Shown here: in pieces, positions 35,726 to 44,806 of the stretch | How positions within the stretch are numbered: the stretch's first letter is position 1 | Layout: each line of letters opens with the position of its first letter | Translations under genes and position numbers: made by a program | NCBI GenBank assembly: GCA_963761985.1 | Contig: CAVXIT010000009.1 | Span: 1-64,000 of the forward strand | DNA from: JACCTH01 sp963761985 | Lineage (GTDB): Bacteria; Actinomycetota; Acidimicrobiia; Spongiisociales; ZC4RG35 | Direction of reading: 5' to 3' | DNA length: 64,000 nt | Notes under the pieces: model-generated | The model's input: the letters and a program-made list of their open reading frames with translations, nothing else | Database searches by the model: none | What the model was told of the DNA's origin: nothing

Positions 35726-37230
35726 GCAGACCTGGCTCTACACGAGCGGATCGACGTGCTCGTGGCGGCATGCGCCAGCTGCCCTGGCGGATCCTCACCA
35801 ACCCCTACGAACCCGTCAGAGTCATCACCGAGGATCAGATCGAGTCAATCCACCAGGCCTCTCTGCGTCTCCTCGCCGAGATCGGCATGGACTTTCTCCA
35901 TCCGGAAGCGCTGTCCATCCTCGGTGAGGCCGGGTGCGCGATCGAGGAGCAGCGGGTTCGCTTCGATCCTGACTGGGTGCTCGACATGGTCGGCAAGGCT
36001 CCTTCCCGATTCACGTTGCATTCGCGTAACCCCGAGCACAACCTCCCGATGGGCGACAGGTCCATTTCCTTCGCCACTGTGGCCTCGGCGCCGAACAGCT
36101 CGGATTTCGACAGCGGCCGGCGCACCGGGAACTTTGCGGACTTCACCAACTTTGTCCGGCTTGGTCAGCACTTCAACATCATTCACCTCTTTGGCGGATA
36201 TCCGGTCGAGCCGATCGATCTGAGCCCAGCTACCCGGCACCTCGACTGTCTGGCGGGTTATGTGACCCTTTCCGACAAGGTCTTCCATGCCTACTCGCTC
36301 GGTCGGGGGCGAATCCTCGATGCCCTTGAGATCGTTCGAATCGGCCGCGGCATCAGCGAAGGGCAATTGGCCGAAGAGCCTTCGCTCTATACCGTCATCA
36401 ATACCTCATCACCCCTTCGCCTCGACGGCCCGATGATCGAGGGTCTGGTTGAAATGGCTCGAATGGGTCAGGTGGTCGTGGCCACGCCATTCACCTTGGC
36501 CGGGGCAATGGCGCCGGCGACCATTGCCGGAGCCCTGGTCGAGCAGAACGCCGAAGCTTTGGCGACGATCGCGCTGGTCCAAACGGTCAGAGCAGGAGCT
36601 CCAGTGATGTACGGCGGATTCACCTCGAACGTGGATATGAAGTCAGGAGCCCCGGCTTTTGGCACCCCGGAGTACACCAAGGCCGCGATGGCCGGCGGGC
36701 AGCTCGCTCGTCGTTACCAAATCCCCTATAGGTCGTCCAACGCCTGCGCGGCCAACGCGGTCGACTCCCAAGCAGCGTACGAAGCGGAGATGTCGACCTG
36801 GGGTGCGGTGATGGGCCATGCCAACCTGGTCATGCATGCCGCCGGATGGATGGAGGGCGGCCTCGTGGCGTCGTTTGAGAAATTCATGATCGACATCGAG
36901 ATCTGCCAGATGATGTCAGAGTTCCTGCAACCGCTCGAAATCGATGACGGTGCCATCGAGGCGATTGCCGGGGTCGGACCAGGGGGACACTTCTTTGGTT
37001 CTCCCCATACCCTGGAGCGATACGAAACCGCTTTCTACGCGCCCTTGATCTCGGACTGGCGCAACTTCGAAACCTGGCAGCAAGCCGGTGCGCCTACGGC
37101 CGCTGACCACGCTCATCGACGCTGGAAAGAAGCTCTGGCCGAATATGTTGAGCCCGAGTTCGACGAATCCAGACGTGCCGAGCTTGCCGACTTCGTCGGA
37201 CGGCGAACCTCCGAGGGCGGTGTCGGCTGA
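35722..37230 (+). CDS. Trimethylamine methyltransferase (MttB) superfamily protein, non-pyrrolysine
   Basis: A 502-residue MttB-family methyltransferase from ATG 35722. Signatures include ASLRLLAEIGMDFLHPEALS, RFTLHSRNPEHN, GAPVMYGGFTSNVDMKSGAP and MGHANLVMHAAGWMEGGLVA. The reading frame has no internal TAG, so it is the pyrrolysine-lacking type, whose characterised members demethylate glycine betaine, proline betaine or carnitine onto a corrinoid protein. No corrinoid protein is encoded in the window, which leaves the methyl acceptor open. It is in an operon with the PhnD-like, M20 and HutF genes. Confidence 0.88.
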   Translation: MSRPGSTRADRRARGGMRQLPWRILTNPYEPVRVITEDQIESIHQASLRLLAEIGMDFLHPEALSILGEAGCAIEEQRVRFDPDWVLDMVGKAPSRFTLHSRNPEHNLPMGDRSISFATVASAPNSSDFDSGRRTGNFADFTNFVRLGQHFNIIHLFGGYPVEPIDLSPATRHLDCLAGYVTLSDKVFHAYSLGRGRILDALEIVRIGRGISEGQLAEEPSLYTVINTSSPLRLDGPMIEGLVEMARMGQVVVATPFTLAGAMAPATIAGALVEQNAEALATIALVQTVRAGAPVMYGGFTSNVDMKSGAPAFGTPEYTKAAMAGGQLARRYQIPYRSSNACAANAVDSQAAYEAEMSTWGAVMGHANLVMHAAGWMEGGLVASFEKFMIDIEICQMMSEFLQPLEIDDGAIEAIAGVGPGGHFFGSPHTLERYETAFYAPLISDWRNFETWQQAGAPTAADHAHRRWKEALAEYVEPEFDESRRAELADFVGRRTSEGGVG

Positions 37231-37232
37231 CA

Positions 37233-38378
37233 GTGAGTTCTAGCTCGCTTCTCGACGAGATTGCCGAGATCGGGCGCGACCCGGGAACCGGGGGCTACTA
37301 CCGCTATTCCTTTTCCGAAACAGACGAGCGTTTGCGGCACTGGTTCACCACCCTGGCGCACGAGCTTGGCTTTCAGACCGAGACCGATCGCAACGGAAAT
37401 TTGTGGGCGATGCGCGGGACCGGGCCTTTTCTTGTCACCGGAAGTCACCTCGATTCCGTTCCTAACGGCGGCGCCTTCGATGGCCCGCTCGGAATTGCCA
37501 CCGCATTCGCCGCCCTCGATCGAGCCGACTCTCAGCGCGACGTGGCGGTGGTGGCGTTTGCAGAGGAAGAGGGAGCCAGGTTTGGAATCGCGTGTCTCGG
37601 CTCCCGATTGATGACCGGAGCCATCGACGCCGATCGGGCGAGACAACTAAGCGACCGCGCCGGGATTTCGCTGGAAGACGCGATGAGAAGGTCTGGCATC
37701 GACCCGTCAGGCCTGGGAGCTGATTCCCGGCGGCTCGAACAAATCGAGACGTTTCTCGAACTGCACATCGAGCAGGGCCGAGCTCTGGTCGACCTCGAAT
37801 CGGCGCTCGGACTCGGGGAGGCAATCTGGCCGCATGGCCGCTGGCGGCTTGACTTCTCCGGCCGGGCGGACCACGCGGGAACGACGCGAATGGAAGACAG
37901 GGACGATCCCATGCTCTCCTACGCCCGAACAGCCCTTGCGGTTAGCGAGCACGCCGCAGCCCACGACGCTCGCGCGACTTTCGGCCGCCTGCAAGTGGAA
38001 CCGAACGCCACCAATGCCATTCCATCGCGAGTAACTGCCTGGCTCGACGCCCGAGCCGCCTCCGACCAAGAGTTGTCCTCGCTCGTCGATTCGATTCCGA
38101 CCATGCCTTCCCTGGTCGTTACGGCTGAATCCGTTTCGTCAGCTGTCACGTTCGATCCGGACCTGCGCGCTCGCGTAAGCAAGGTGCTGGGCGGGCCACC
38201 GGCAGTCCCAACGGCGGCCGGCCACGACGCCGGCATCCTGGCCTCTTGCGGCATACCGACCGCGATGATCTTCGTCCGCAACCCCTCCGGCGTCTCGCAC
38301 TCTCCCGCCGAGTACGTAAGTCCCGAAGACTGTGAGGCGGGGGTCGAGGCACTCGCCAGGGTCTTCACCGACCTGTGA
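37233..38378 (+). CDS. M20-family amidohydrolase (allantoate amidohydrolase / N-carbamoyl amino acid hydrolase type)
   Basis: A 381-residue di-zinc enzyme with GTG start 2 bp after mttB. Metal-binding signatures are VTGSHLDSVPNGGAFDGPLG (His, Asp), AFAEEEGARFG (Glu) and ELHIEQG (His). The lid domain has RADHAGTTRM with the dimer-contact His. It ends with the late His in SGVSHSPAEYVSP. AllC, hydantoinase-pathway carbamoylases and ureidoglycolases share this pattern. It is followed by hutF with a 4-bp overlap, so action on N-formylglutamate or a related N-acyl amino acid is possible. Confidence 0.86.
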   Translation: MSSSSLLDEIAEIGRDPGTGGYYRYSFSETDERLRHWFTTLAHELGFQTETDRNGNLWAMRGTGPFLVTGSHLDSVPNGGAFDGPLGIATAFAALDRADSQRDVAVVAFAEEEGARFGIACLGSRLMTGAIDADRARQLSDRAGISLEDAMRRSGIDPSGLGADSRRLEQIETFLELHIEQGRALVDLESALGLGEAIWPHGRWRLDFSGRADHAGTTRMEDRDDPMLSYARTALAVSEHAAAHDARATFGRLQVEPNATNAIPSRVTAWLDARAASDQELSSLVDSIPTMPSLVVTAESVSSAVTFDPDLRARVSKVLGGPPAVPTAAGHDAGILASCGIPTAMIFVRNPSGVSHSPAEYVSPEDCEAGVEALARVFTDL

Positions 38379-39682
38379 ATCAGTTCTGGTGCGAGGTGGC
38401 GTGGATCGGCGGCGAGTTTGCTGAGGGCGTGCTCATCGACTGCGACGAAGCCGGAACGATCACCAAAGTCGTCCGGGGTACAACATGCCCGCCCACCGCC
38501 ACAAGTCTCGGGGGCCTGACGTTTCCGGGGTTGGCCAATGCTCATTCGCACGCCTTCCATCGCGCCCTGCGCGGACGCACGCACGGCGATTCCTTCTGGA
38601 CATGGCGAGATTCGATGTACGAGCTCGCAAATCGCCTCGACCCGGATTCGTACCTTCGCCTCGCCACCGCCGTGTTCGCCGAGATGGCTTTGTCCGGTTT
38701 CACGGTCGCCGGCGAGTTTCACTACCTGCATCACCAGCCGGGCGGACATCCCTACGCCGAGCCCAACGCAATGAGTGATGCGGTCGTCGAAGCGGCTCGC
38801 GCCGCGGGATTGAGACTCACCCTGCTTGACAGCTGCTATTTCCAAGGGGGGATTGGCCGAGAGCTCGAGCCGCCCCAGCGCCGGTTCGCCGACGACAGCT
38901 CTGAGGCGTGGGCCGAGCGGCACTCTCTCCTCAAAGAAACGTCCGGAGTGCGGGTCGGCGCGGCGATCCACTCCATACGGGCTGTTCCCCGCGATGCGTT
39001 GTCGTTCATCGCCCGTGCCGCCCAGGGACAACCTCTCCATGTCCACCTGTCAGAGCAGGTCGCCGAGAATGAGCAGTCCTTCGCGGCATACGGCATGAGC
39101 CCCACCACAGTCTTCGCTGAGGAAGGTGTGTTGAACCGCGACGTCACCGCGGTGCATGCAATCCATCTCGATCAGGTCGACATCGAAACCCTGGCAAACC
39201 ACGGTGTGAGAGCTTGTGCCTGCCCCTCGACAGAAGCCGACCTCGGCGATGGCATCGGCCCGTTCTCGAATCTTGCGCAACACGGTGTGGCGTTAGCCCT
39301 CGGCACCGATCAGCACGTCCACATCGACCCTTTCCTGGAAGTGCAGCGGTTGGAACTGGATCAACGTCTGTCAAACGGACAACGCTCGGTCTTTTCCACC
39401 GAGAATCTGGTCAACGCGCTGACTAGCAACGGCTATCGATCGCTCGGGTGGGACACCGGCGGTGCGATCGCCGTGAACGGGCTCTGTGACCTCACCTCCA
39501 TCAAGACCAACTCGCCCCGAACAGCTGGCGTTCCGTTGGCAGCCGCCGTCATGGCGGCCTCAGCCGCCGATGTCGAGAATGTCATCGTTGGTGGCCGCCC
39601 CATCGTCACCAACGGAGAGCACTACCTGGGTGACATCTCCCAGCTGCTCACCGAGGCGATCGATCCACTTCTGCAGTCGTAG
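38375..39682 (+). CDS. hutF: Formimidoylglutamate deiminase
   Basis: A 435-residue amidohydrolase of the HutF type. The metal site is FPGLANAHSHAFHRALRG, and GDSFWTWRDSMYELANRLDP is a HutF hallmark. FHYLHHQPGG, the catalytic HVHLSEQ and LALGTDQHVH (Asp) complete the active site. It converts N-formimidoyl-L-glutamate to N-formyl-L-glutamate and ammonia in histidine breakdown. GTG start overlaps the M20 stop. Genes for HutH, HutU and HutI are not in the window. The 3' end overlaps the convergent membrane protein by about 35 bp. Confidence 0.9.
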   Translation: MNQFWCEVAWIGGEFAEGVLIDCDEAGTITKVVRGTTCPPTATSLGGLTFPGLANAHSHAFHRALRGRTHGDSFWTWRDSMYELANRLDPDSYLRLATAVFAEMALSGFTVAGEFHYLHHQPGGHPYAEPNAMSDAVVEAARAAGLRLTLLDSCYFQGGIGRELEPPQRRFADDSSEAWAERHSLLKETSGVRVGAAIHSIRAVPRDALSFIARAAQGQPLHVHLSEQVAENEQSFAAYGMSPTTVFAEEGVLNRDVTAVHAIHLDQVDIETLANHGVRACACPSTEADLGDGIGPFSNLAQHGVALALGTDQHVHIDPFLEVQRLELDQRLSNGQRSVFSTENLVNALTSNGYRSLGWDTGGAIAVNGLCDLTSIKTNSPRTAGVPLAAAVMAASAADVENVIVGGRPIVTNGEHYLGDISQLLTEAIDPLLQS

Positions 39683-40757
39683 TTTTGCCAGCGGCTCGAG
39701 CAATTGCGGAAGACCTCGCCAGCAACCCCTCGAGAGGTCCCCGGCCCACCATCACGCTCCAGATCCAACCAAAGCCGATGGCCAGGATCGCATGAATCAC
39801 GAACAGAGTCGGTCGATCCTCGAGCCCGGCCTTAGTCGCCAACGCCAACACATGGATCGTGTAGAGGCTCAAAGTCATCGCCCCCGCTGCGGCCAACCAA
39901 CCGAGGGCACGAGCGGCGAGCAATGTGAGCCCGACGACCAGTAGGGCAGTGCCGATCGTATGAGCGAGGTCGAAGGGAGTGGCTGAATGAGGTGTCGCCA
40001 CCACCAGGTACAGGGGAGAATCGGTCGGAGTCACTCCGGGGTATTGAAATGGCAGGTCGAGGCGGTCATCGAGAAGCAAAGACGATGAAACTGAGCTAGT
40101 GACCGCGAGAACGAAGCCGACCACCGCCAATGACACGGCAACGGTTTTGGATCGCAGATCGAGACGGCCCACCGCCATCCCCGCCCAGACATAGCCCAGC
40201 CAAGGCAGCACGGGGTAGTAGCCGGTCAGCAAGAGTTCCCTCGACAGCGTGATCGGTTGGGCGAGGGCGCTGAAGTTCGGCTGGAGAAAGCTGCTCGCCG
40301 GCAGGCGCATGCGCAGAAAGTGGCTCAAAATCGGCACTGCGACGACCCATATCGCCGCTACCCAGAACAGTCGCCGGCTGGTCCACCCGAGGCCAATAGT
40401 GGCGAACAGGAACAACAGGGAATAGTTGACGAGGATCACAGCCACACCGGAATCGAGCTCTCCAAGAATCAACCCGAAGAGCAAAAGATAGGGAACCCGG
40501 GCGAGCACTCCCCAGCGCGCGGCACGTAGATCAGGGCCGTGGGGAGGGTTCTGTCGCCCATTTGCTAGCGCGAGACCGATACCGGCCACGACCGCAAACA
40601 ATGCCGACGCTCGCCCGGAAGCTAGGAGGTAGGCGAGCGAAGTTGAGTTATCTGCATCGCGGGCGGGCAAGATATGAGTCGACATCATCCCGATCAGCGC
40701 CAGCCCGCGGGCGGCATCGATTCCGGTCAAGCGGGCGCCCGCCTCGGGAGAGGTCAC
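39648..40757 (-). CDS. DUF1624/DUF418-like polytopic membrane protein (putative acyltransferase)
   Basis: About 369 residues with roughly ten TM helices. The N-terminus LTGIDAARGLALIGMMSTHI is the R-x-x-G-L-x-x-x-x-M-x-x-x-H motif of DUF418/DUF1624 and heparan-glucosaminide-acetyltransferase-like proteins, where the His may pass the acyl group. I prefer GTG 40757 over an upstream TTG. It lies beside the ATP-grasp cluster on the same strand, separated from it by palindrome copy 2, so it may or may not belong. Confidence 0.76.
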   Translation of the reverse strand: MTSPEAGARLTGIDAARGLALIGMMSTHILPARDADNSTSLAYLLASGRASALFAVVAGIGLALANGRQNPPHGPDLRAARWGVLARVPYLLLFGLILGELDSGVAVILVNYSLLFLFATIGLGWTSRRLFWVAAIWVVAVPILSHFLRMRLPASSFLQPNFSALAQPITLSRELLLTGYYPVLPWLGYVWAGMAVGRLDLRSKTVAVSLAVVGFVLAVTSSVSSSLLLDDRLDLPFQYPGVTPTDSPLYLVVATPHSATPFDLAHTIGTALLVVGLTLLAARALGWLAAAGAMTLSLYTIHVLALATKAGLEDRPTLFVIHAILAIGFGWIWSVMVGRGPLEGLLARSSAIARAAGKTTTAEVDRSPR

Positions 40758-40778
40758 CGCGCCGAGGCTACCCAAGCC

Positions 40779-40827
40779 AAACCTAAGGCTTCATGCCGTG
40801 GAATTCACGGCATTTTGCACGCGGTTT
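40779..40827. repeat. 49-bp imperfect palindrome, copy 2
   Basis: Starts AAACCTAAGG, centre GCCGTGGAATTCACGGC, ends CGCGGTTT. Same length and layout as copies 1 and 3, with the right arm most diverged. It lies in the 82-bp gap between the membrane protein gene and the 3' end of the first ATP-grasp gene, where it could act as a terminator for that gene. Confidence 0.8.
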
Positions 40828-40839
40828 CGGTGACAGGAG

Positions 40840-42054
40840 TTAACCGGCGTAGATCTGGAGGTCGGTCCCGACCCGGTCGGCCATCTCGGTGCACACCCGC
40901 AGGTCGGGATGGCGGACGACCACCATCCCGTCCCCGATGAGCTGTTGTTTCCAGTTGCGTCGAGGCGATCCAATCGGATTCAACTCGGTAGCGACGATCC
41001 AGGGTTCGAGCTCCGCCAGCAACCGATCGAGGCCCTCGTAGCGCTGGATCCGGCCCGTGCCGATCGCTCGTTTGAAGACTGTGGCTGCGTTGTACTTCCG
41101 CTCCAACGGTCGGCTGAGCTGCCCGTGCACAGTGGCCTCGGCCCAGGAGCGAAAGAGATCGACGTCGGAGGCGAAGTTCATCGCGTCGACCGTCCTCCCA
41201 CCAGGAGGCCTTGCTCCGATCTCGCCAAATACGGCCTCGCCGTCCCCCTTGAGATACCACTCCATATGCGTGAAGCCGTCGGTGAAGTTCATCGCCTTGA
41301 GCACCTGAAAGCCCATCTGCTTGCCGCTCGCCAACTCCGTAACGTCGGGGTTGCGCAAGGCCAAGGTCTGCTGGCTTATCCACTCATAGGTCTTGCCTAG
41401 AAGCGGTCGGGGGCGATACCAGCACATGTTGTAAAAGAGGACGTTGCCATTCGCGCAGATTGTGTCGAAGGTGAATTCCTCACCATCAACGAACTCTTCG
41501 ACGCTCACCTCTTCGACATGGCGCAGCGCAGGAAGGATGGCGTCAACCTCGGAGGCAGAGTTGACTCGGTAGGTGTCGGCCGAGCCCACGCCGGAGATCG
41601 GCTTGATGATCGACGGGTATCCGACTTTCTCGAGCGCTTCCCAAACTCCCGCCACATCTTTCGACGAATAGTGGTGGGGGGTACGGATGCCGGCTCCATC
41701 GAGAACCTGCTTCATCGCTTCCTTGTCCCGAAACGGAATCGTTTCCAGCTGGGTCATGCCTCTGATTCCGAGCATCTCTCGCACCTGGGCAGCCAGAATC
41801 ATCAACGGCTCCCAGAGCGATTCCACTTTGTCGATCCGCACCCGGCGACTGATCGCGCCTGCCGCCTCGATCACCGACTCTGGCCGCGAGAAACTCACCT
41901 GGTGATAGGCAGACAACGCCATGCGGGCCTTCTCCGGCACAGCGCCCTCCGCCTGATCCCCTAATCCGATCACGTTGGCCCCCACCTCGGCCAGCCCCCG
42001 CACGAAATCGGTCATCTCGGTCGGAAAGCCGGGCGACAGGAAAAGAATGTTCAC
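40840..42054 (-). CDS. ATP-grasp ligase A (404 aa)
   Basis: A member of the ATP-grasp carboxylate-amine/thiol ligase superfamily. It has a pre-ATP-grasp Rossmann part (MNILFLSPGFPTEMTDFVRG, GANVIGLGDQ), then the IPFRDKEAMKQVLDGAGIRT lid. ATP-binding lysine is in YPSIIKPISGVGSADTYRV, adenine contacts in VEEFVDGEEFTFDT, and metal ligands in THMEWYLKGDGEAVFGEIGA and RPPGG. It activates an acid as acyl phosphate and joins it to an amine, thiol or hydroxyl. Overlaps ligase B by 4 bp. It shares N-terminal and lid patterns with ligases B and C, so they are paralogues. Confidence 0.86.
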   Translation of the reverse strand: MNILFLSPGFPTEMTDFVRGLAEVGANVIGLGDQAEGAVPEKARMALSAYHQVSFSRPESVIEAAGAISRRVRIDKVESLWEPLMILAAQVREMLGIRGMTQLETIPFRDKEAMKQVLDGAGIRTPHHYSSKDVAGVWEALEKVGYPSIIKPISGVGSADTYRVNSASEVDAILPALRHVEEVSVEEFVDGEEFTFDTICANGNVLFYNMCWYRPRPLLGKTYEWISQQTLALRNPDVTELASGKQMGFQVLKAMNFTDGFTHMEWYLKGDGEAVFGEIGARPPGGRTVDAMNFASDVDLFRSWAEATVHGQLSRPLERKYNAATVFKRAIGTGRIQRYEGLDRLLAELEPWIVATELNPIGSPRRNWKQQLIGDGMVVVRHPDLRVCTEMADRVGTDLQIYAG

Positions 42055-43277
42055 GGCGATCCCAACTCGACTTTGACGTTGCCGACGATGGCTCTAATCG
42101 CTTCCTCCACCCGGGCCGTCTCCGGGTGGCGAACGATGACGTACCCCTCCCCTTCGTAGTGTCCGGTCGGCGACTGGCCCTCTTGCGGCAGTTTGACCTC
42201 CATCACCATTCCCGCCGCGGATTCCTGGGCTTTCTCCAAACCGCTGACCCCGACCACGCGGCCTTTCCCCTGCCCTCGCAAGTAGGCGGCGCCCACTGCG
42301 AACTGGCGGACGGGCGGATTGAAGGAGTGATAGATCATCAGCTCGGCCCAGGCTCGATATAGATCAAAGGCATAGGCATACGAGATCAACGTAGAGAACT
42401 GGGCACCGGGCGGTCTCACCGCCGCTTCGGAGATCGCGATCGATCCGTCCGGCCGGCGGAACCATTCCATATGCACCAACCCGGTCTGCAAACCCAAAGC
42501 GGCGATCGCCGCCGGGCCAGCTTTTCTGATGGCGTCGTACTCCGCTCCTTCAATCTCGCGGGGCAGGACGACCGACCACTGGATCCACGCGTTCTCCATC
42601 ACCTGGAGCGGAGTCGGGTAGTAGTTCGAGATGTTCCACCACACCGCTTTGCCGTTGATGAACACGCAATCGAAGGCATGCTCATCCCCAGTCACGAATT
42701 CCTCGAGCAGGGTCGGGTCGTTCAGAGAGGGCGGCGACCAACGCAACCACGATTCGACCTGAGCCGTTTCATTCAGGCGAAACGTGTTGCGTGTTCCTGA
42801 ACCGGACGGCGGCTTGGCGACCACGGGGAGCCCGGTCGAGTTGATGAATTCCCAGGCGGCTTCGGCGGTGCCGACCAGCTGATAGCGGGCGCAGGGCAAG
42901 CCATGAGCAGACATCACGCTTTTCATCCGATTCTTGTCCCGGAAATTTCGCGCGGTTTCGACATTGACGCCATCGACACCCAGCTCGGCGCGCACTTGAG
43001 CCATCGGTACCTGCAACTCCTCGAGCGGTCCCAAGATTCGATCGACGCCGCCCAGTCGACCTCCGAGCGATCTCACGGCTTCCAGCAGCTGGTCCGGATC
43101 GAGCGCGTTTTCTACCTGGTAATGCGCACTCAGGTGAGGCGCGATCTCGCTGGGAATCTTGTCCGCCGGGTCGTTGCTAACCAGACCAAGTCGGACCCCC
43201 GGGGTGGTCGCGGCAGCGGCAATGAATCGGGAAGTAGTCGGCAAGAAGTAGGGAGCAACGAACACGACTGCCGGCAC
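42051..43277 (-). CDS. ATP-grasp ligase B (408 aa)
   Basis: Second paralogue: AVVFVAPYFLPTTSRFIAAA, NFRDKNRMKSVMSAHGLPCA, LPVVAKPPSGSGTRNTFRLN, LLEEFVTGDEHAFDCVFING and LVHMEWFRRPDGSIAISEAA with VRPPGAQ. Relative to A, the ATP lysine region is AKPPSGSG and the metal-binding Asn of many ATP-grasps is Ala (SEAAVRPPG versus GEIGARPPG). GTG start at 43277. It diverges from glgA across an 89-bp region, so the five core genes look like one divergent locus. Confidence 0.86.
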   Translation of the reverse strand: MPAVVFVAPYFLPTTSRFIAAAATTPGVRLGLVSNDPADKIPSEIAPHLSAHYQVENALDPDQLLEAVRSLGGRLGGVDRILGPLEELQVPMAQVRAELGVDGVNVETARNFRDKNRMKSVMSAHGLPCARYQLVGTAEAAWEFINSTGLPVVAKPPSGSGTRNTFRLNETAQVESWLRWSPPSLNDPTLLEEFVTGDEHAFDCVFINGKAVWWNISNYYPTPLQVMENAWIQWSVVLPREIEGAEYDAIRKAGPAAIAALGLQTGLVHMEWFRRPDGSIAISEAAVRPPGAQFSTLISYAYAFDLYRAWAELMIYHSFNPPVRQFAVGAAYLRGQGKGRVVGVSGLEKAQESAAGMVMEVKLPQEGQSPTGHYEGEGYVIVRHPETARVEEAIRAIVGNVKVELGSP

Positions 43278-43366
43278 AGCGGCACGGTAGTCAGAGCCCC
43301 CAATACTTGTTCAGGTTGGGCATGTTCAGGACCGACTGCGCACGCTTGCCGTGACAGAATCACCGG

Positions 43367-44806
43367 ATGAAGGTGCTGTTCGTCTCGGCTGAGGTTGCCC
43401 CTTACTCGAAGACGGGCGGACTCGGTGATGTGGCCTCGGCCCTCCCCGCCGCACTCGAAACGGTCGGTCACGAGCTGACAGTCGTGAGCCCGCTCTATAG
43501 CCGGGTTCGAGACGGAGCCCATCGCCTGCACGACGTGTACCCGGAGGTTTCGCTCCCGGCATTCGGTGGGGTCCCCGTCGACGCGGTATTGGCCGAAGAC
43601 GGGCGGAATTGGTTTGTCGACTTTCCTGCGTATTTCGCCCGCGAGGGGATCTATCGAAACGATGGAGATGAGCACCGGCGTTTCCTGCTCTTGACCCACG
43701 CCGCCGTGGAACTCTGCCGACGCCGTGGTTGGGCACCCGACATCGTGCACGTCAACGATTGGCACACCGGCTTTATGCCCCTCTACCTGCGCAGCATCTA
43801 TTCCACTGATCCCCTCTTTTCCCGAGCACGCTCAGTTTTCACGATCCACAACCTCGGCTATCAGGGTGTCTTCGGAGCACAAATCGCCGATGATCTCGCA
43901 CTTGGGGCCGGCCGCTACTTGTTGCATCAGGACCACTTGCGGGCGGGCAGGGTCAGCTTTATGGAGCACGCTCTCATGTACGCCGACGCGATCACAACGG
44001 TGTCACCGACCTATGCCTACGAGATCCAAACCCCTGAGCACGGATTCGGCCTTGATCCCATCCTGCGCCACCGTGCCCGAGATCTCTTCGGCGTGCTAAA
44101 CGGCATCGACACCGAGGTCTGGAATCCCAGCACCGACCCCCACCTCAGGGTCCACTACTCGGCGACGGATCTCGCCGGTAAAGAGGCCAACAGGGCCGCC
44201 CTGCTCACCAGAGCCCGAATCCAACCCGACCAGAACGTCCTCACTGTGGGAATCGTGAGCCGCCTCACGGCCCAGAAAGGCATCGAAATTGCGCTTCGAC
44301 CTTTGGCTCGGCGCCTCCAATCCGGCCAGCTGCAGCTTGTGGTCCTCGGTTCAGGTGAGAGCCGTTACGAAGAAGCATTCAGCTGGCTCGCCTCCGCTTT
44401 TCCCGGCCGGGCCTACTTCCACAACGGCTATGACGAGGGCTTGGCTCATCTAATCGAAGCAGGAGCCGATGTCTTCTTGATGCCGTCGCTATATGAGCCG
44501 AGTGGTCTCAACCAGATGTACAGCCTCGCCTATGGGACGCCGCCAATCGTTCGCAAGACCGGAGGACTGGCCGATTCGGTCACTCACTACGATCGAACCC
44601 GCGGCGAGGGCAACGGGTTCGTTTTCGAGCACTACTCAGAAGAAGGGGTCGATTGGGCATTGAATCAGGCCCTGAGCGTGTTTCAAGACAAAGCCCAGTG
44701 GCAACTCCTGCAACGGAACGGTATGGCCGAGGACAACTCCTGGGAGCGGCGGGCCGTGGAGTACGACCGGATCTATCGCCAAGTAAGAGGTGAAGAACAG
44801 CAGTGA
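43367..44806 (+). CDS. glgA: Glycogen/starch synthase (GT5)
   Basis: A 479-residue GT5 enzyme. The N-terminal acceptor loop MKVLFVSAEVAPYSKTGGLG contains K-T-G-G-L, VHVNDWHTGFMPLYLRS follows, and the C-terminal part has VGIVSRLTAQKGIEI and LMPSLYEPSGLNQMYSLAYG with the E-P-S-G-L donor site. It adds glucosyl units from ADP- or UDP-glucose to an alpha-glucan. It is not next to glgB, glgC or glgP but inside a set of ligases, which suggests a specialised glucan or glucosylated metabolite. Its stop overlaps the GTG of ligase C by 4 bp. Confidence 0.92.
   Translation: MKVLFVSAEVAPYSKTGGLGDVASALPAALETVGHELTVVSPLYSRVRDGAHRLHDVYPEVSLPAFGGVPVDAVLAEDGRNWFVDFPAYFAREGIYRNDGDEHRRFLLLTHAAVELCRRRGWAPDIVHVNDWHTGFMPLYLRSIYSTDPLFSRARSVFTIHNLGYQGVFGAQIADDLALGAGRYLLHQDHLRAGRVSFMEHALMYADAITTVSPTYAYEIQTPEHGFGLDPILRHRARDLFGVLNGIDTEVWNPSTDPHLRVHYSATDLAGKEANRAALLTRARIQPDQNVLTVGIVSRLTAQKGIEIALRPLARRLQSGQLQLVVLGSGESRYEEAFSWLASAFPGRAYFHNGYDEGLAHLIEAGADVFLMPSLYEPSGLNQMYSLAYGTPPIVRKTGGLADSVTHYDRTRGEGNGFVFEHYSEEGVDWALNQALSVFQDKAQWQLLQRNGMAEDNSWERRAVEYDRIYRQVRGEEQQ

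Noticed and set aside
35722..37230. Possible pyrrolysine-containing MttB
   Set aside because: The frame has no in-frame TAG, so it is the non-Pyl type.
37919..39046. 375-codon open frame on the minus strand
   Set aside because: Antisense to the M20 and hutF genes, both strongly supported.
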